NCBI RefSeq assembly: GCF_000719095.1
Contig: NZ_JOEH01000014.1
Location: forward strand, 176,280 to 240,279
Source: Streptacidiphilus jeojiense
GTDB lineage: Bacteria > Actinomycetota > Actinomycetes > Streptomycetales > Streptomycetaceae
Length of the DNA stretch: 64,000 nt
Reading direction: 5' to 3'
Position 1 is the stretch's first letter; every line of letters begins with the position of its first letter. A program made the position numbers and the translations under genes. Below, piece after piece: positions 16,751 to 26,060 of the stretch. The notes beneath the pieces were generated by a model that saw nothing but the letters and a program-made list of their open reading frames with translations, searched no databases and was not told the origin of the DNA.

Positions 16751-17572
16751 GTGGATACCACCGACGAACGCGACCGTCGGGTCGCGCGCCCTCTGGCCTG
16801 GGAACGTTCGAGGTTGTTCGACCAGGAAGCTGAGGCTTATGACCGGTTCCGGCCGACCTATCCCGATACGGTGATTGATGAGCTTCTCGGTCCGGTGCCT
16901 GCGGGTCTGGACGTTCTCGACGTGGGTTGTGGCACAGGGATTGCTTCACGGCAAATGGCCCAACGGGGCGCCAGGGTACTGGGAGTGGAGCTCGCTCCAC
17001 GAATGGCGGAGATCGCCCGCGGCCATGGGGTTGGCGTGGAGATTGCGGCCTTCGAGGGCTGGGACGCTGCTGGCCGCACTTTCGACCGGGTGACTTCGGC
17101 GCAGGCCTGGCACTGGCTCGACCTGCCTGTCGCCACCGCGAAGGCGGCCTCTGTGCTGCGGCCGGGCGGGAGGCTTGGTCTGATCTGGAACGCGGGTTGT
17201 CAGCCCGATGACCTGGCCGATGCTCTCGAGGAGGTGTACACAAGCGTCGTGCCGGGCGGTGGCCATCATCTGTTCCGGGGGTATGCGGCCAATCGGTCGT
17301 CTGACGTGAAGACCGGGCTCGGCTCGGTGATCGAGGCCATCTCCGCGGTACCCGGCTTCGGTGCGCCGACAGAGAAGTGGTTCCCGTGGACGCGGGCCTA
17401 CCAGCGGGATGAGTGGCTGGACCAGCTTGTCTCACGCAGCGACCACGCCGCCCTCGAACCAGCGGTCCGAGACCGCCTGTTCGAAGCCATCGGCGCGGCC
17501 ATCGACGATCATGGCGGCTCGTTCGTCATGAACTTCGAGACCGTCCTGATCACCGCGACCCGGCTGACGTAG
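16751..17572 (+). CDS. Class I SAM-dependent methyltransferase
   Basis: 273 residues from GTG 16751 (GGCAGG ribosome site 9 nt upstream); an in-frame GTG at 16727 would add 8 residues. SAM-binding motif I is LDVLDVGCGTGIASRQMA, followed by VLGVELAPRMAEIAR (motif II) and FDRVTSAQAWHWLDL. This last pattern (SAQAWHW) is typical of the methyltransferase-11/UbiE-like group that methylates small molecules. It stands between a tetR terminator and a DUF4291 gene on the same strand, 78 bp away. The acceptor is unknown. Confidence 0.88.
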   Translation: MDTTDERDRRVARPLAWERSRLFDQEAEAYDRFRPTYPDTVIDELLGPVPAGLDVLDVGCGTGIASRQMAQRGARVLGVELAPRMAEIARGHGVGVEIAAFEGWDAAGRTFDRVTSAQAWHWLDLPVATAKAASVLRPGGRLGLIWNAGCQPDDLADALEEVYTSVVPGGGHHLFRGYAANRSSDVKTGLGSVIEAISAVPGFGAPTEKWFPWTRAYQRDEWLDQLVSRSDHAALEPAVRDRLFEAIGAAIDDHGGSFVMNFETVLITATRLT

Positions 17573-17650
17573 CCGCGAACGTCGCCTAATTCCTTGTTAG
17601 CGGCGCTAATTCGATGGCGCCGAGCGCAGCCACCCTCGAGTCTGGTCACC

Positions 17651-18244
17651 GTGCCAGAACCCAAGCATCAGATCCGCGCCCTCTACACGGCCACGACCGT
17701 GACGGTCTACCAGGCGTACGCGCCGGCGATCGGGCTGCCTGCCGCACGCGACGGCCGCTTTCCCGCAGCCTGGAAACGAGACCGGATGACGTGGATCAAG
17801 CCCTCGTTCCTCTGGATGATGTACCGCTGCGGATGGGCCGGCAAGGAAGGCCAGGAGACCGTCCTCGCGATCGAAATCACCCGCGAGGGCTTCGAGTGGG
17901 CCCTGGCGAACGCCTGTCTCGCCCACTACGAGCACGGGCTGCACCCCGACCGCGCCACCTGGCAACGCCAGCTGAAGCAAGCCCCCGCCCGAGTGCAGTG
18001 GGATCCCGAACGCGACCTGCATCTGCAGCCGTTGGCCCACCGCTCCCTGCAACTCGGCCTCGCCGGCGAGGCGACCGAGCGCTACGCGCAGGACTGGATC
18101 GTCTCGATCAGCGACATCACCGCGCTCACGCACACGATCCATGCCCACGTACGGGACGGAGCCCTGGACGCAGCGCGGCAACTCCTCCCCGCTGAACGCC
18201 CTTACCCGGTGAGCGACACCCTTCTCGCCCAACTGCGCGGCTGA
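17651..18244 (+). CDS. DUF4291-domain protein
   Basis: 197 residues. The sequence HQIRALYTATTVTVYQAYAP near the start, and RMTWIKPSFLWMMYRCGWA in the middle, are the hallmark blocks of the DUF4291 family (about 190 residues), so the domain fills the protein. The biochemical function of the family is not known to me; the Trp/Lys/Met-rich core looks like a ligand- or nucleic-acid-binding pocket. The start is taken as GTG 17651, just before the conserved region; the longer frame from 17594 adds residues without family character. No regulator is adjacent. Confidence 0.82.
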   Translation: MPEPKHQIRALYTATTVTVYQAYAPAIGLPAARDGRFPAAWKRDRMTWIKPSFLWMMYRCGWAGKEGQETVLAIEITREGFEWALANACLAHYEHGLHPDRATWQRQLKQAPARVQWDPERDLHLQPLAHRSLQLGLAGEATERYAQDWIVSISDITALTHTIHAHVRDGALDAARQLLPAERPYPVSDTLLAQLRG

Positions 18245-18282
18245 GCCCGACGCGCTCTACCTCCGACCGGCCCACCGAGACA

Positions 18283-18603
18283 TCAGCTGCGCCTGTAGCG
18301 GGCCCACTCGTCCCGGTGCGCATCCGCCCACGCAACGATGCAGAGCAGGGCGCCGTCGATGCTTCCGTGCCACCTTGGACTGAGGTACACGCCCGGCTTC
18401 GTCGGCTCCTTCTGACCGAACGCCTCCCACTTGCCCCTGCGGTCACCCGGGTCACCAATCGTCCAACCCACGGGGGAGGACTCGTTGAGGTAGCGAGCGT
18501 TGTACAGCTCGACCTGGACCTGGCCCCCGGAATCCGACTCGACGATTTCGAAACCGAGTTCCGTGAGCTGACGCTTGAGCTTCGGCGAGATTGACAACGG
18601 CAC
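18283..18603 (-). CDS. Small hypothetical protein
   Basis: 106 residues from GTG 18603, which follows a GAAGG ribosome site; an alternative GTG at 18612 adds three residues. It has no signal peptide or membrane helix. The N-terminal part (SPKLKRQLTELGFEIV) looks helical and the rest is mixed and rich in Trp and Asp. I do not recognise a family. Codon use is normal for the genome, which supports a real gene. It is convergent with the DUF4291 gene. Confidence 0.6.
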   Translation of the reverse strand: MPLSISPKLKRQLTELGFEIVESDSGGQVQVELYNARYLNESSPVGWTIGDPGDRRGKWEAFGQKEPTKPGVYLSPRWHGSIDGALLCIVAWADAHRDEWARYRRS

Positions 18604-18699
18604 GGCCCCCACCCTTCTGTATACGCAACGATCTTTGCAGGGTAGTCAGTTGACGACCCATTGACCAGACCTGACCAATAGGCGGGCACCTGCCGAGAA

Positions 18700-19344
18700 T
18701 CAGGGTCGGCGACGCGCGAAGAGGATTCCCCCGAGCGTGCTCTCGGCCGAGGTGAGGGTCGTCTGGGCCTCGACTGTGAAGCCGGCATCGTTCAGCCAGG
18801 CAGCCACTCGGTCGGGTCGGCGACGATGGACGTGGACCTTCATCGGGTGGCCACCGTAGCCCTGTGTCTTCAGCTGCGACTCGTCACCGACATGGAAGCC
18901 CAGGAGCAGCGGACCACCGGGCCGCAGCACTCGCCGGAAGTGCGTGAGGACCGAGCTGATCTCGTCGTCCGGGATGTGGATCAGCGAGTACCAGGCGACC
19001 AGGCCGGCCATCGAGGCGTCGGCAAGGTCGAGGTCGGTCATGGAACCGACTTCGAACCGTAGGTCGGGGTGATCACGCCTGGCTACCGCGATCATCGCGG
19101 GTGACAGGTCGATGCCCAGGGTGTCCAGGCCCAGCTCCCGCAGGTGCGCGGCAATCCTGCCCGGGCCGCAGCCAAGGTCCGCGACCGGTCCCCCGCCGGT
19201 GGCCCGCACCAGGTCGGCGAAGAGTGCCAGGGCCGCGCGCTCGTAGGGCGTTTGATCGAGGAGATCGCGCACCTGGTCGGCATAGCTGTCCGCGACAGTG
19301 TCGTAGGACTTCCGGGTGTCTGCCAACCAGCCTTCGGTGTTCAT
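18700..19344 (-). CDS. Class I SAM-dependent methyltransferase
   Basis: 214 residues. Motif I is PVADLGCGPGRIAAHL, motif II LGIDLSPAMIAVAR, and the post-motif region VAWYSLIHIPDDEISSVLTHFRRVLRPGG is typical of methyltransferase-25/11 enzymes for small-molecule acceptors. Its N-terminus starts with a helical lid (YDTVADSYADQVRDLL). It is transcribed on the same strand as, and upstream of, the hypothetical gene at 18283, and downstream of an SDR gene by 22 bp, so a unit SDR-methyltransferase is possible. Confidence 0.88.
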   Translation of the reverse strand: MNTEGWLADTRKSYDTVADSYADQVRDLLDQTPYERAALALFADLVRATGGGPVADLGCGPGRIAAHLRELGLDTLGIDLSPAMIAVARRDHPDLRFEVGSMTDLDLADASMAGLVAWYSLIHIPDDEISSVLTHFRRVLRPGGPLLLGFHVGDESQLKTQGYGGHPMKVHVHRRRPDRVAAWLNDAGFTVEAQTTLTSAESTLGGILFARRRP

Positions 19345-19366
19345 AGCCGGACACCGTAGTGCTTGG

Positions 19367-20059
19367 TCATGCGGGCTGACCCATCGGCCGGATGGTCAGG
19401 GTGTTGACGTCGACGCCTGTCGGCTGGTCGAGGGCGAAGCAGATGGCCTCGGCGATGGGCTGGGGAGGCAGGGCGAAGGGTGGGACGCTGACGCCTTGCC
19501 AGAAGGGGGTGTCGATCATGCCGGGGTTGACAAGAGTGACACCGATGCCGCGGGTCGTGGCGTGCAGGCGCAGGTTCTCGGCGAGTCCGGTGGTAGCCCA
19601 CTTGGTGGCCGAGTAGAGATTGGCGGGAGAGTTCTTCAGTCCGGCGACGCTGCCGATGAGCACCAGCCGTCCGCCAGTGGCTTCAAGGTGGGGCAGGATG
19701 GCATGGGCCAGCAGGGCGGGGCCGAGGACGTTGGTGAGCACCATGGGCGACCACAGCGTCGGATCGCCGGCCCCAATGGCGTCACCGGACATGAATCCGG
19801 CGTTGGCCACCGCCGCGTCAAGGGCGCCGAAATGCTCCACGGTGCGGGTCACGGCCGACTCGGTGGCCTGCCAGTCCGCCGCGTCGGCGACCAGGCCCAG
19901 CAGGCGGTCGGGGTGGCCGGCCTCGTCGAGGAAGGTCTTCAGTCTGCTCTCGTTGCGGCCCGTGACGGCCACGCGGTGGCCGCGGTCGACGAGCAACCGC
20001 GCGGTGTGGGCGCCGATACCGCTGGTCGCGCCGGTGATCAGTACGGTCTTGCTGGTCAT
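19367..20059 (-). CDS. SDR-family oxidoreductase
   Basis: 230 residues from ATG 20059, which has AGGAG seven bases upstream; another ATG at 20065 is too close to that site. The cofactor motif is TGATSGIGAHTAR, with NAGF, Ser in LIGSVAG, and YSATK as the catalytic pair; RNES after the second strand suggests NADP(H). It is divergent from an XRE-type regulator across 179 bp, a very common actinomycete pairing in which the regulator controls the SDR. Substrate unknown. Confidence 0.9.
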   Translation of the reverse strand: MTSKTVLITGATSGIGAHTARLLVDRGHRVAVTGRNESRLKTFLDEAGHPDRLLGLVADAADWQATESAVTRTVEHFGALDAAVANAGFMSGDAIGAGDPTLWSPMVLTNVLGPALLAHAILPHLEATGGRLVLIGSVAGLKNSPANLYSATKWATTGLAENLRLHATTRGIGVTLVNPGMIDTPFWQGVSVPPFALPPQPIAEAICFALDQPTGVDVNTLTIRPMGQPA

Positions 20060-20238
20060 GGTCATGCTCCTGATGAATTGTTGATGGGGTACGGCGGACG
20101 GCGGCCCGCGCTGAAGGAGTGCCGTTTCCGTCCGCCGACCCCACGAAACCGGTGCCGTCAAAGGCGGGCAAGGTCGCGTTTATGGGGGGTACAAACACAA
20201 CCTGCCTCTGTCGGCCGGACCATGGGTACCGTGGGCGA

Positions 20239-21168
20239 ATGGAAGATCCGTCCGAGAACCGCACCGGTGATCCGACCGACAACCGCTCGGAGATCCGTGA
20301 CTTCCTCATCAGTCGACGCGCCAAACTCGCCCCGGAGCGGGTCGGAATGCCCACCGGCCGACGACGCCGGGTACCGGGACTACGGCGCGAGGAGGTCGCT
20401 GCCCTCGCCGGCGTGAGCACCGAGTGGTACACACGGCTGGAGAAGGGCCACATCAGCGGCGTCTCCGAGGACGTGCTGGAAGCGGTCGCGCAGGCACTGC
20501 ACCTCAATGAGGACGAGCGCACCTACCTGCTCGATCTGGCCAGAGCGGCTCGCCCCGCTCGCCGCAGGCCGCACCGCCGCAAGGACGTCACGATCCCGTC
20601 TGCCGTCCAGTGGATGGTGGACTCCATGACCATGGCCCCGGCCTTCGTACGCAGCGGCCGTTTGGACATCGTCGCGAGCAACGCGCTGTGCAGGGCCTTG
20701 TACTCACCGATGTTCGACAGCGACATCACCGGCGACCGGGGCCGCGCCAGTTTCCCCCGCTACTTCTTCCTCGACCCCGGCTCCCGCGACTTCTTCGTCG
20801 ACTGGGAGGACGGCGCGCGGGCCACGGTCGCACTGCTCCGCGCCGAAGTCGGACGCGCACCCCACGATCGGGCCCTGCGTGAGATTGTCGGCGAACTGTC
20901 CGTGCTCAGCCCCGACTTCCGCACCATGTGGGCCAGTCACGACGTCCGAATCCGTCACGAAGGCATCAAGCGGCTGGTCCATCCCGAAGTCGGCCGTCTG
21001 GAGATGACCTTCCGCTCCCTTGTCCTGCCCCTGCCTCAAGGGGCCGTCCACGACCTGATCATCTACACGGCGGAGCCGGGCACCCCCTCCGAGGACCGCC
21101 TCAAACTCCTCGCCAGTTGGACAGCGCCGAAGGCCTCACCGGCGGAACCGATCCGCCCGCCCCGCTGA
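20239..21168 (+). CDS. XRE-family regulator with MmyB-like ligand domain
   Basis: 309 residues. The N-terminal HTH (FLISRRAKLAPERVG, then RVPGLRREEVAALAGVSTEWYTRLEKGHISGVSEDVLEAVAQAL) is the signature of the MmyB-type XRE regulators. The C-terminal ~180 residues, starting at SAVQWMVDSM and including IVASNALCRALY and RYFFLDPGSRDFFVDWE, form the family's PAS-like lipid-binding domain. These proteins typically control a divergent SDR, as here. ATG 20239 is the last start before the conserved region. Confidence 0.92.
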   Translation: MEDPSENRTGDPTDNRSEIRDFLISRRAKLAPERVGMPTGRRRRVPGLRREEVAALAGVSTEWYTRLEKGHISGVSEDVLEAVAQALHLNEDERTYLLDLARAARPARRRPHRRKDVTIPSAVQWMVDSMTMAPAFVRSGRLDIVASNALCRALYSPMFDSDITGDRGRASFPRYFFLDPGSRDFFVDWEDGARATVALLRAEVGRAPHDRALREIVGELSVLSPDFRTMWASHDVRIRHEGIKRLVHPEVGRLEMTFRSLVLPLPQGAVHDLIIYTAEPGTPSEDRLKLLASWTAPKASPAEPIRPPR

Positions 21169-21247
21169 ATTCACGCGTCCAGGAGGTGGCCGTCCAGGAT
21201 GGCTCCACTCATCAGGCTCCTTGGAGTCGATCATCTAGGCTGGCGCG

Positions 21248-22099
21248 GTGACTGATGAGCAGGAGCGGGTGCAGCCGTCGGGGGTATGGGCCACGGCGGT
21301 GGGGGTGGCCAGGGTTCGGGCGCTGGAGACCCAGCGGGAGAACGCGCTGTTCCGCGACCCGCTGGCACAGGCCTTCGCCACCGCCGGCGGCCTGTGGCCC
21401 TCCTCGCCGCCGCTGCCCGATGACGAGGCCGCACGCCGCCGCCGGCTGGCCGTGGCGTTCTCCATCGTCATCCGGACGAAGTTCCTCGACGACCTGTTGC
21501 AGCAGGCCTCCGCGTCCGGGGTCCGACAGGTCGTGCTGCTCGGCGCCGGCATGGACAGCCGGGCCTTCCGGATGGACTGGCCCGAGGGCACCCGGCTGTT
21601 CGAGGTCGACACCGCCGCGCCATTGGACTTCAAGGCTGCGGTGCTGCGCCAGGAGCAGGCCGTCGCACGCTGCGAACGGATCACCGTCGCGGTGGATCTG
21701 CGGGAGGGCTGGCCGGCCGCACTGGCCGCCGCAGGGCACGACCCGGCAGTGCCGACCGTGTGGATCGCCGAAGGACTGCTGATCTATCTGCCCGAGGACG
21801 CGGTGGAACTGCTGCTGACCCGGATCAGCGCGCAGTCGGCGGCAGGCAGTCGGATGGGGCTGACGTTGGGCTCGCGCGGCGTGATCGAGCGCTTCGGCGC
21901 GGACGCCGTGCCGGGATCAGCGGCGTCCATGTGGGTCTCGGAGATGCCCGACGACCCGGTGGGCTGGCTGGCCGGACACGGCTGGGAGGCCAGCACTCAC
22001 ACCCTGCGCGAACGCGCCGCCGCCTACGGCCGCCCGATCCCCACCCCGCCGCAGCGCGAGGAGCGGCCCGGCGGACTGATCTCGGCGGTCCGCCCGTAG
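21248..22099 (+). CDS. SAM-dependent methyltransferase, PPM1/LCM-like
   Basis: 283 residues, GTG start. The motifs VRQVVLLGAGMDSRAFRMDWPEG (SAM site) and LFEVDTAAPLDFKAAVL, plus VPTVWIAEGLLIYLPEDAVELLL, are those of the leucine carboxyl methyltransferase-like family that is abundant in actinomycetes. The family's N-terminal helix region (GVARVRALETQRENALFRDPLA) is also intact. Members methylate carboxyl or hydroxyl groups of small molecules or proteins; the acceptor is not predictable here. It is convergent with an APH-like kinase gene 21 bp away. Confidence 0.92.
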   Translation: MTDEQERVQPSGVWATAVGVARVRALETQRENALFRDPLAQAFATAGGLWPSSPPLPDDEAARRRRLAVAFSIVIRTKFLDDLLQQASASGVRQVVLLGAGMDSRAFRMDWPEGTRLFEVDTAAPLDFKAAVLRQEQAVARCERITVAVDLREGWPAALAAAGHDPAVPTVWIAEGLLIYLPEDAVELLLTRISAQSAAGSRMGLTLGSRGVIERFGADAVPGSAASMWVSEMPDDPVGWLAGHGWEASTHTLRERAAAYGRPIPTPPQREERPGGLISAVRP

Positions 22100-22120
22100 A
22101 GCGCCTCGGAACGTTTCCGC

Positions 22121-22936
22121 TCAGTCCAACAGGTCCAGTAGCCGGTCCGCCTGACGTTCTGCGGTGCCGGGTGGGTTCCTGGGGTTCTCCGGATCATCGA
22201 ACGACAGGAGGAACAGCCAGACGAGGGCGAGGAGTCGTCGGCAGTCCCGAAGCCTGGAGGCTTCGGCTGCGGTCAGATCGAAGTGCGCCAGGAACGAGGA
22301 GACGTCAAGGGGCGGCCCGACCCAGCTCGACACGTGCTCGGTGATCTCCGCGAGTTCGAAGGCTCGGTCGCTTCGGCCGGAGTCCTCGAAGTCGACGACT
22401 CGGACCCTGCTGCCGTCCCAGAGGTAGTTGGCGAGGTTGCCGTCTCCGGGGCCGAAGACCATGGGAACCGCAAGCTTGCTGGTTTCCATATCCGACCGGG
22501 CCAGCCAGGCGAGGCCTGCCTCCTTGCTCCGGGACACCCTTCCGCTGTCGTGACGGCCTTCCACGGCGGACCAGGTGCGGAGGTGGGCGAATAGTTCGCC
22601 CTGATGCCCGGGCCTGAGCGGGAGTTCAGCGAGTACGGTCGGCGGCAGCGCGTTGTGCAGCGCTGTGGTGGCGTCCGCGAAGGCCTTCACCTGCCGCTCG
22701 TCGAGCGCGCGGCCACGGAGGGGTGTGCCGTTCAGCCGGGACATCACGATGGTCGGCGCTGAGGCCGCCGGGTCCGACTCCCGGGGTGTGGCGGCCAGAC
22801 CGGGCAGGTGGGTGTACAGAAGCGTCAGAGCACGCCACTCGCGATCGAACTGCTCCCGGCCCGTGCCCCCGAACCGTTTGACCACACGGTCCGGCCCCAG
22901 CTCGATCGCGTGGGTGCTCCACCCGTCGGTACTCAT
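22121..22936 (-). CDS. APH/choline kinase-like phosphotransferase
   Basis: 271 residues. The N-lobe has KRFGGTGREQFDREWRAL, giving the ATP-binding Lys and Glu; IVMSRLNGTPL follows as the hinge. The catalytic loop reads VFGPGDGNLANYLWDGSRVRVVDFEDSG: the Asp (GD) and Asn (LAN) of the H-x-D-x(4)-N motif are present, but the usual His is Gly, and the DFE metal motif follows. It probably phosphorylates a small hydroxyl or amino compound rather than being a known resistance enzyme. It sits between two convergent or parallel genes without a regulator. The His to Gly change lowers certainty of activity. Confidence 0.82.
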   Translation of the reverse strand: MSTDGWSTHAIELGPDRVVKRFGGTGREQFDREWRALTLLYTHLPGLAATPRESDPAASAPTIVMSRLNGTPLRGRALDERQVKAFADATTALHNALPPTVLAELPLRPGHQGELFAHLRTWSAVEGRHDSGRVSRSKEAGLAWLARSDMETSKLAVPMVFGPGDGNLANYLWDGSRVRVVDFEDSGRSDRAFELAEITEHVSSWVGPPLDVSSFLAHFDLTAAEASRLRDCRRLLALVWLFLLSFDDPENPRNPPGTAERQADRLLDLLD

Positions 22937-22973
22937 GGGAGCCGATCCTGCCAGAGATCAACTCGAGTGCTGT

Positions 22974-25793
22974 TCAGCTGTCGTAGTGCTCGCGTAGGGA
23001 GCGGCGGGAGTGGACGTCGAGTTTTCGGAAGACCTTGCGTAGGTGGTAGTCGACGGTGTGGGCGCTGAGGAAGAGTTGTCCGGCGATCTCGGCGTTGGTG
23101 GCTCCGCCGGCGGCCAGGCGGGCGACGCGGGCTTCCTGGGCGGTCAGTTCCTCGCCCGAGCGTCGGCGCTGGGCGTCCGGTGGCTGGACCGGGTCGCCGG
23201 CGGCGGACAACTCCTGTGCGGTGCGGGCGGCGTAGCCGTGGGCGCCCATGGTCTGGAAGAGGTCGTAGGCGGTTCGCAGCTGCTTCCTCGCTTCCTTCGT
23301 GCGCTTCTCCCGTCGCAGCCACTCCCCGTAGAGCTGGTGGCTGCGGGCGCGGTGGGCGGGGCCGCGTGTTTTCTCGTGGTGCTCGACGGCTGTGAGGTAG
23401 TGCTGCTCCGCCTCAAGTGCCGTACCGCAGCCGCTGGTCAGGGCCCGGGCGCGGGCGAGGTCCCCCAACAGGCTCGGTACCGGGGTCCGCTCGGCGAGTC
23501 CGGCCAGGAGCTGGCACAGCTCCGCTGCTCGCTGGTCCTGGCCGCAGCGGGTGGCCGCTTCGACCAGGTCCACGATGGCGAACTTGAGCGGGCAGAGGTC
23601 GTCCATGCGGCCGTCGAGGCTGAGGAGGGCGTCACGGTACCGGCCCTGGCTCAGTGCGGAGACGCAGCGGGCGTAGTCCCGGTAGATCAGTTGGTAGCCC
23701 TGGCCGGTTCGGGTGGCGTGTTCCGTCACCGCCTCGACGAGTGATGCGGTCGCTTCGGCCTGGCCGCGCCAGGCGGCGATCAGCATGCTGCCCAGGTGGA
23801 GTTCGCCGCCGCGTGCCTCCTCCAGGGCGGCACGCTGGTCGAAGTGGCGCTCCGATTCCGCCAGGTGTCCGGCGATCAGTTCGGACAGCGCGCTGTAGCT
23901 GAGGGCGAGGGCCAGTGGCATCACCGAACTCTGGCGCGTGGCCTCGGATTCCATGCGTTGGGCGAGTCGGTGGAAGGTGACGTCGTCCCCGATCATGACG
24001 GAGTGGAAGCAGGCCGGGGCCAGCAGTTGGAAGAACTCCGGGGCCGCGGCCTGCTCGGCGGTCGCGGCCGCGATCGCCTTCTGGAACAGCTGGGTGGCTT
24101 GGGCGAGCCCCTCCAGGCGCAGCGCGCTGTCGGCCTCCAGCATCAAGTCGCCTGCCTGGACCGGTAGCTCTGCCGCCAGCGGGAGGGACCGGGACGCCTC
24201 GGCCACGCTGAGGCTGGTCGCGCCTCGGGGTGCCAGGGAGTCGCTGATCTGTGCCTGGACGAGCGCCTCGACCAGGATGTCGCGCGCCGCGCGGATGTCG
24301 ACGGGCCCCAACTCCCGTGCGGCTGCCAGCAGGGCGGCGGTCGCCTGGCCCGGTGCTCCGGCGAGTCGGTGGATGCGGGCCTGCACCCGCAGGGCCGTCC
24401 CGCGGTGGCGCGGGTCCTCGTTCAGCGCGGTGGCCTCGTCGAGCAGTGTCTGGGCGGCCCCCGCCGCTCCGGCGGCGACTGCGGCCTCTGCCGCCTGCAG
24501 CAGGCGTCGGGCCCGGGTCGCGGGATCGGGGGTCAGCGTCGCCGCGCGGGCGAGCAGACTCGACGCTCCGGCCCAGCCGCCGCGTACCCGGGTGCGCGCG
24601 GCCGCGCGGTCGAGCTCTGCTGCCACCGGTTCGTCGGGCCCGGTGGCCGCTGCGGCCAGGTGCCAGGCGCGCTGTTCCGTGTTGCCGAATTCTCCGGTTG
24701 CCTTGGCCAGTGCAGCATGGACCTGGACCCGGGCGGCCAGCGCGGCGCCGTAGTAGAGCGCTGAACGGATCAGCGGGTGACGGAATTTGACGCTGTCTCG
24801 GACGACGAGGAGGCGGCTGTCCTCGGCGGCCGCGACATCGTCCGGGTCGAAGCCGAGATCTGCTCCGGCCCGCCACAGCAGGGCGGGGGTGTTCGTGGGG
24901 TCGGCCGCTGCGGTGAGCAGGAGAGTGCGGGTGCGCGGTGGCAGCGCCGACGCCTCGCGCAGGTAGCCGTGTTCCAGGGCGCGACCGACCGGGATCGGGT
25001 CAGGCAGCGGGACCTCGCCGGTGAGTTGTTCGGGTCGCAGTTCCCGGGCCACCTCGATGAGGGCCAGCGGGTTGCCGCCGGTGCCGGCGACGATGCGTGC
25101 GCTGACATCGGGGTGCACGACCGACCCGACGGCGGTCTCCAGCAGCCGTGCGGCCGCTGTGACGTCGAGGCTGTCCACGGCGAGCGCGGGCAGGCCGGCC
25201 AGCGGATCGGTCGGATCGGCCGTCTCCCGGGCGGCGAACATCATCGCGGCGGAGTCCGCGTACAGTCGGCGGGCGGCGAACACCAGGACCTCGGCGGATT
25301 CGCGGTCGATCCAGTGCGCGTCGTCCACCATGACCAGCAGCGGACGGGGGTCGCTTCGGGTGCCGACCAGGGCGAGCGTCGAAAGGGCCACCAGGAAGCG
25401 GTCCGGGGGCGCGCTCGAACGCTCCATCCCGAACACCTGCCCGAGGGCCTTGCGCTGCGGTTCGGGGATCTTGGAGAGTCGCTCCAGGTGGGGCAGCAGC
25501 AGCTGGTGCAGGGCGGCGTAGCTGAGTTCTGCCTCCGACTGGACGGCGTCGAATCGCATCACCTCGAACTCCGGGTCGGCGGTGTGCTGGACGTAGTCCA
25601 GCAGCGCGGTCTTGCCGGATCCGGGTCCGCCGCGGAGCACGACCGCCGCGGCCATGCCGCGACGCGCGCGATCGAGCACGGCCCGCAGCTCGGTGCGTTC
25701 GTCGCTGCGCCCGAACAGTTCATCCACGCGCGTCGCCTCATGCCGGAGGAATGCCCCACCCAGCGAGCCGGGGCGAGGACTGGTGTCCTCCAT
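22974..25793 (-). CDS. LuxR-family regulator with AAA/NTPase domain (LAL type)
   Basis: 939 residues from ATG 25793 (AGGAG upstream); the longer frame adds 15 residues. Walker A is GGPGSGKT (55-62), and the Walker B-like LLVMVDDAHWIDRES is in the expected place. A long helical repeat region and a C-terminal LuxR HTH follow: ELTAQEARVARLAAGGATNAEIAGQLFLSAHTVDYHLRKVFRKLDV. It is divergent from a tautomerase gene across 267 bp, so that gene is a possible target. It differs clearly from the LAL at 9-11.8 kb in its N-terminal half, so they are not recent duplicates. Confidence 0.93.
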   Translation of the reverse strand: MEDTSPRPGSLGGAFLRHEATRVDELFGRSDERTELRAVLDRARRGMAAAVVLRGGPGSGKTALLDYVQHTADPEFEVMRFDAVQSEAELSYAALHQLLLPHLERLSKIPEPQRKALGQVFGMERSSAPPDRFLVALSTLALVGTRSDPRPLLVMVDDAHWIDRESAEVLVFAARRLYADSAAMMFAARETADPTDPLAGLPALAVDSLDVTAAARLLETAVGSVVHPDVSARIVAGTGGNPLALIEVARELRPEQLTGEVPLPDPIPVGRALEHGYLREASALPPRTRTLLLTAAADPTNTPALLWRAGADLGFDPDDVAAAEDSRLLVVRDSVKFRHPLIRSALYYGAALAARVQVHAALAKATGEFGNTEQRAWHLAAAATGPDEPVAAELDRAAARTRVRGGWAGASSLLARAATLTPDPATRARRLLQAAEAAVAAGAAGAAQTLLDEATALNEDPRHRGTALRVQARIHRLAGAPGQATAALLAAARELGPVDIRAARDILVEALVQAQISDSLAPRGATSLSVAEASRSLPLAAELPVQAGDLMLEADSALRLEGLAQATQLFQKAIAAATAEQAAAPEFFQLLAPACFHSVMIGDDVTFHRLAQRMESEATRQSSVMPLALALSYSALSELIAGHLAESERHFDQRAALEEARGGELHLGSMLIAAWRGQAEATASLVEAVTEHATRTGQGYQLIYRDYARCVSALSQGRYRDALLSLDGRMDDLCPLKFAIVDLVEAATRCGQDQRAAELCQLLAGLAERTPVPSLLGDLARARALTSGCGTALEAEQHYLTAVEHHEKTRGPAHRARSHQLYGEWLRREKRTKEARKQLRTAYDLFQTMGAHGYAARTAQELSAAGDPVQPPDAQRRRSGEELTAQEARVARLAAGGATNAEIAGQLFLSAHTVDYHLRKVFRKLDVHSRRSLREHYDS

Positions 25794-26060
25794 CTTGCCC
25801 AACTCCTGGTGCTTCCTGCTGCATCTGCCGCTGCACACGCCGGGTGGGCGACGCCCTCGGCGAGTCCTGGCCGCGCGTTCCCGGCCGTGGCAGTCGTCGG
25901 GGCCGCCTGACCGCTGTCGGCTGCAGGACTACGTGCGCCACGGGATCTCTCGGCCGCCCCGTCCGGGGGACGCTTGCCGGGTGGGGAGCGCTCGGCTGCT
26001 CCGCACGCGACGGTTCACGGCACAGATCCCACATCACATCGCAGATCGAGGAGCGATCCC

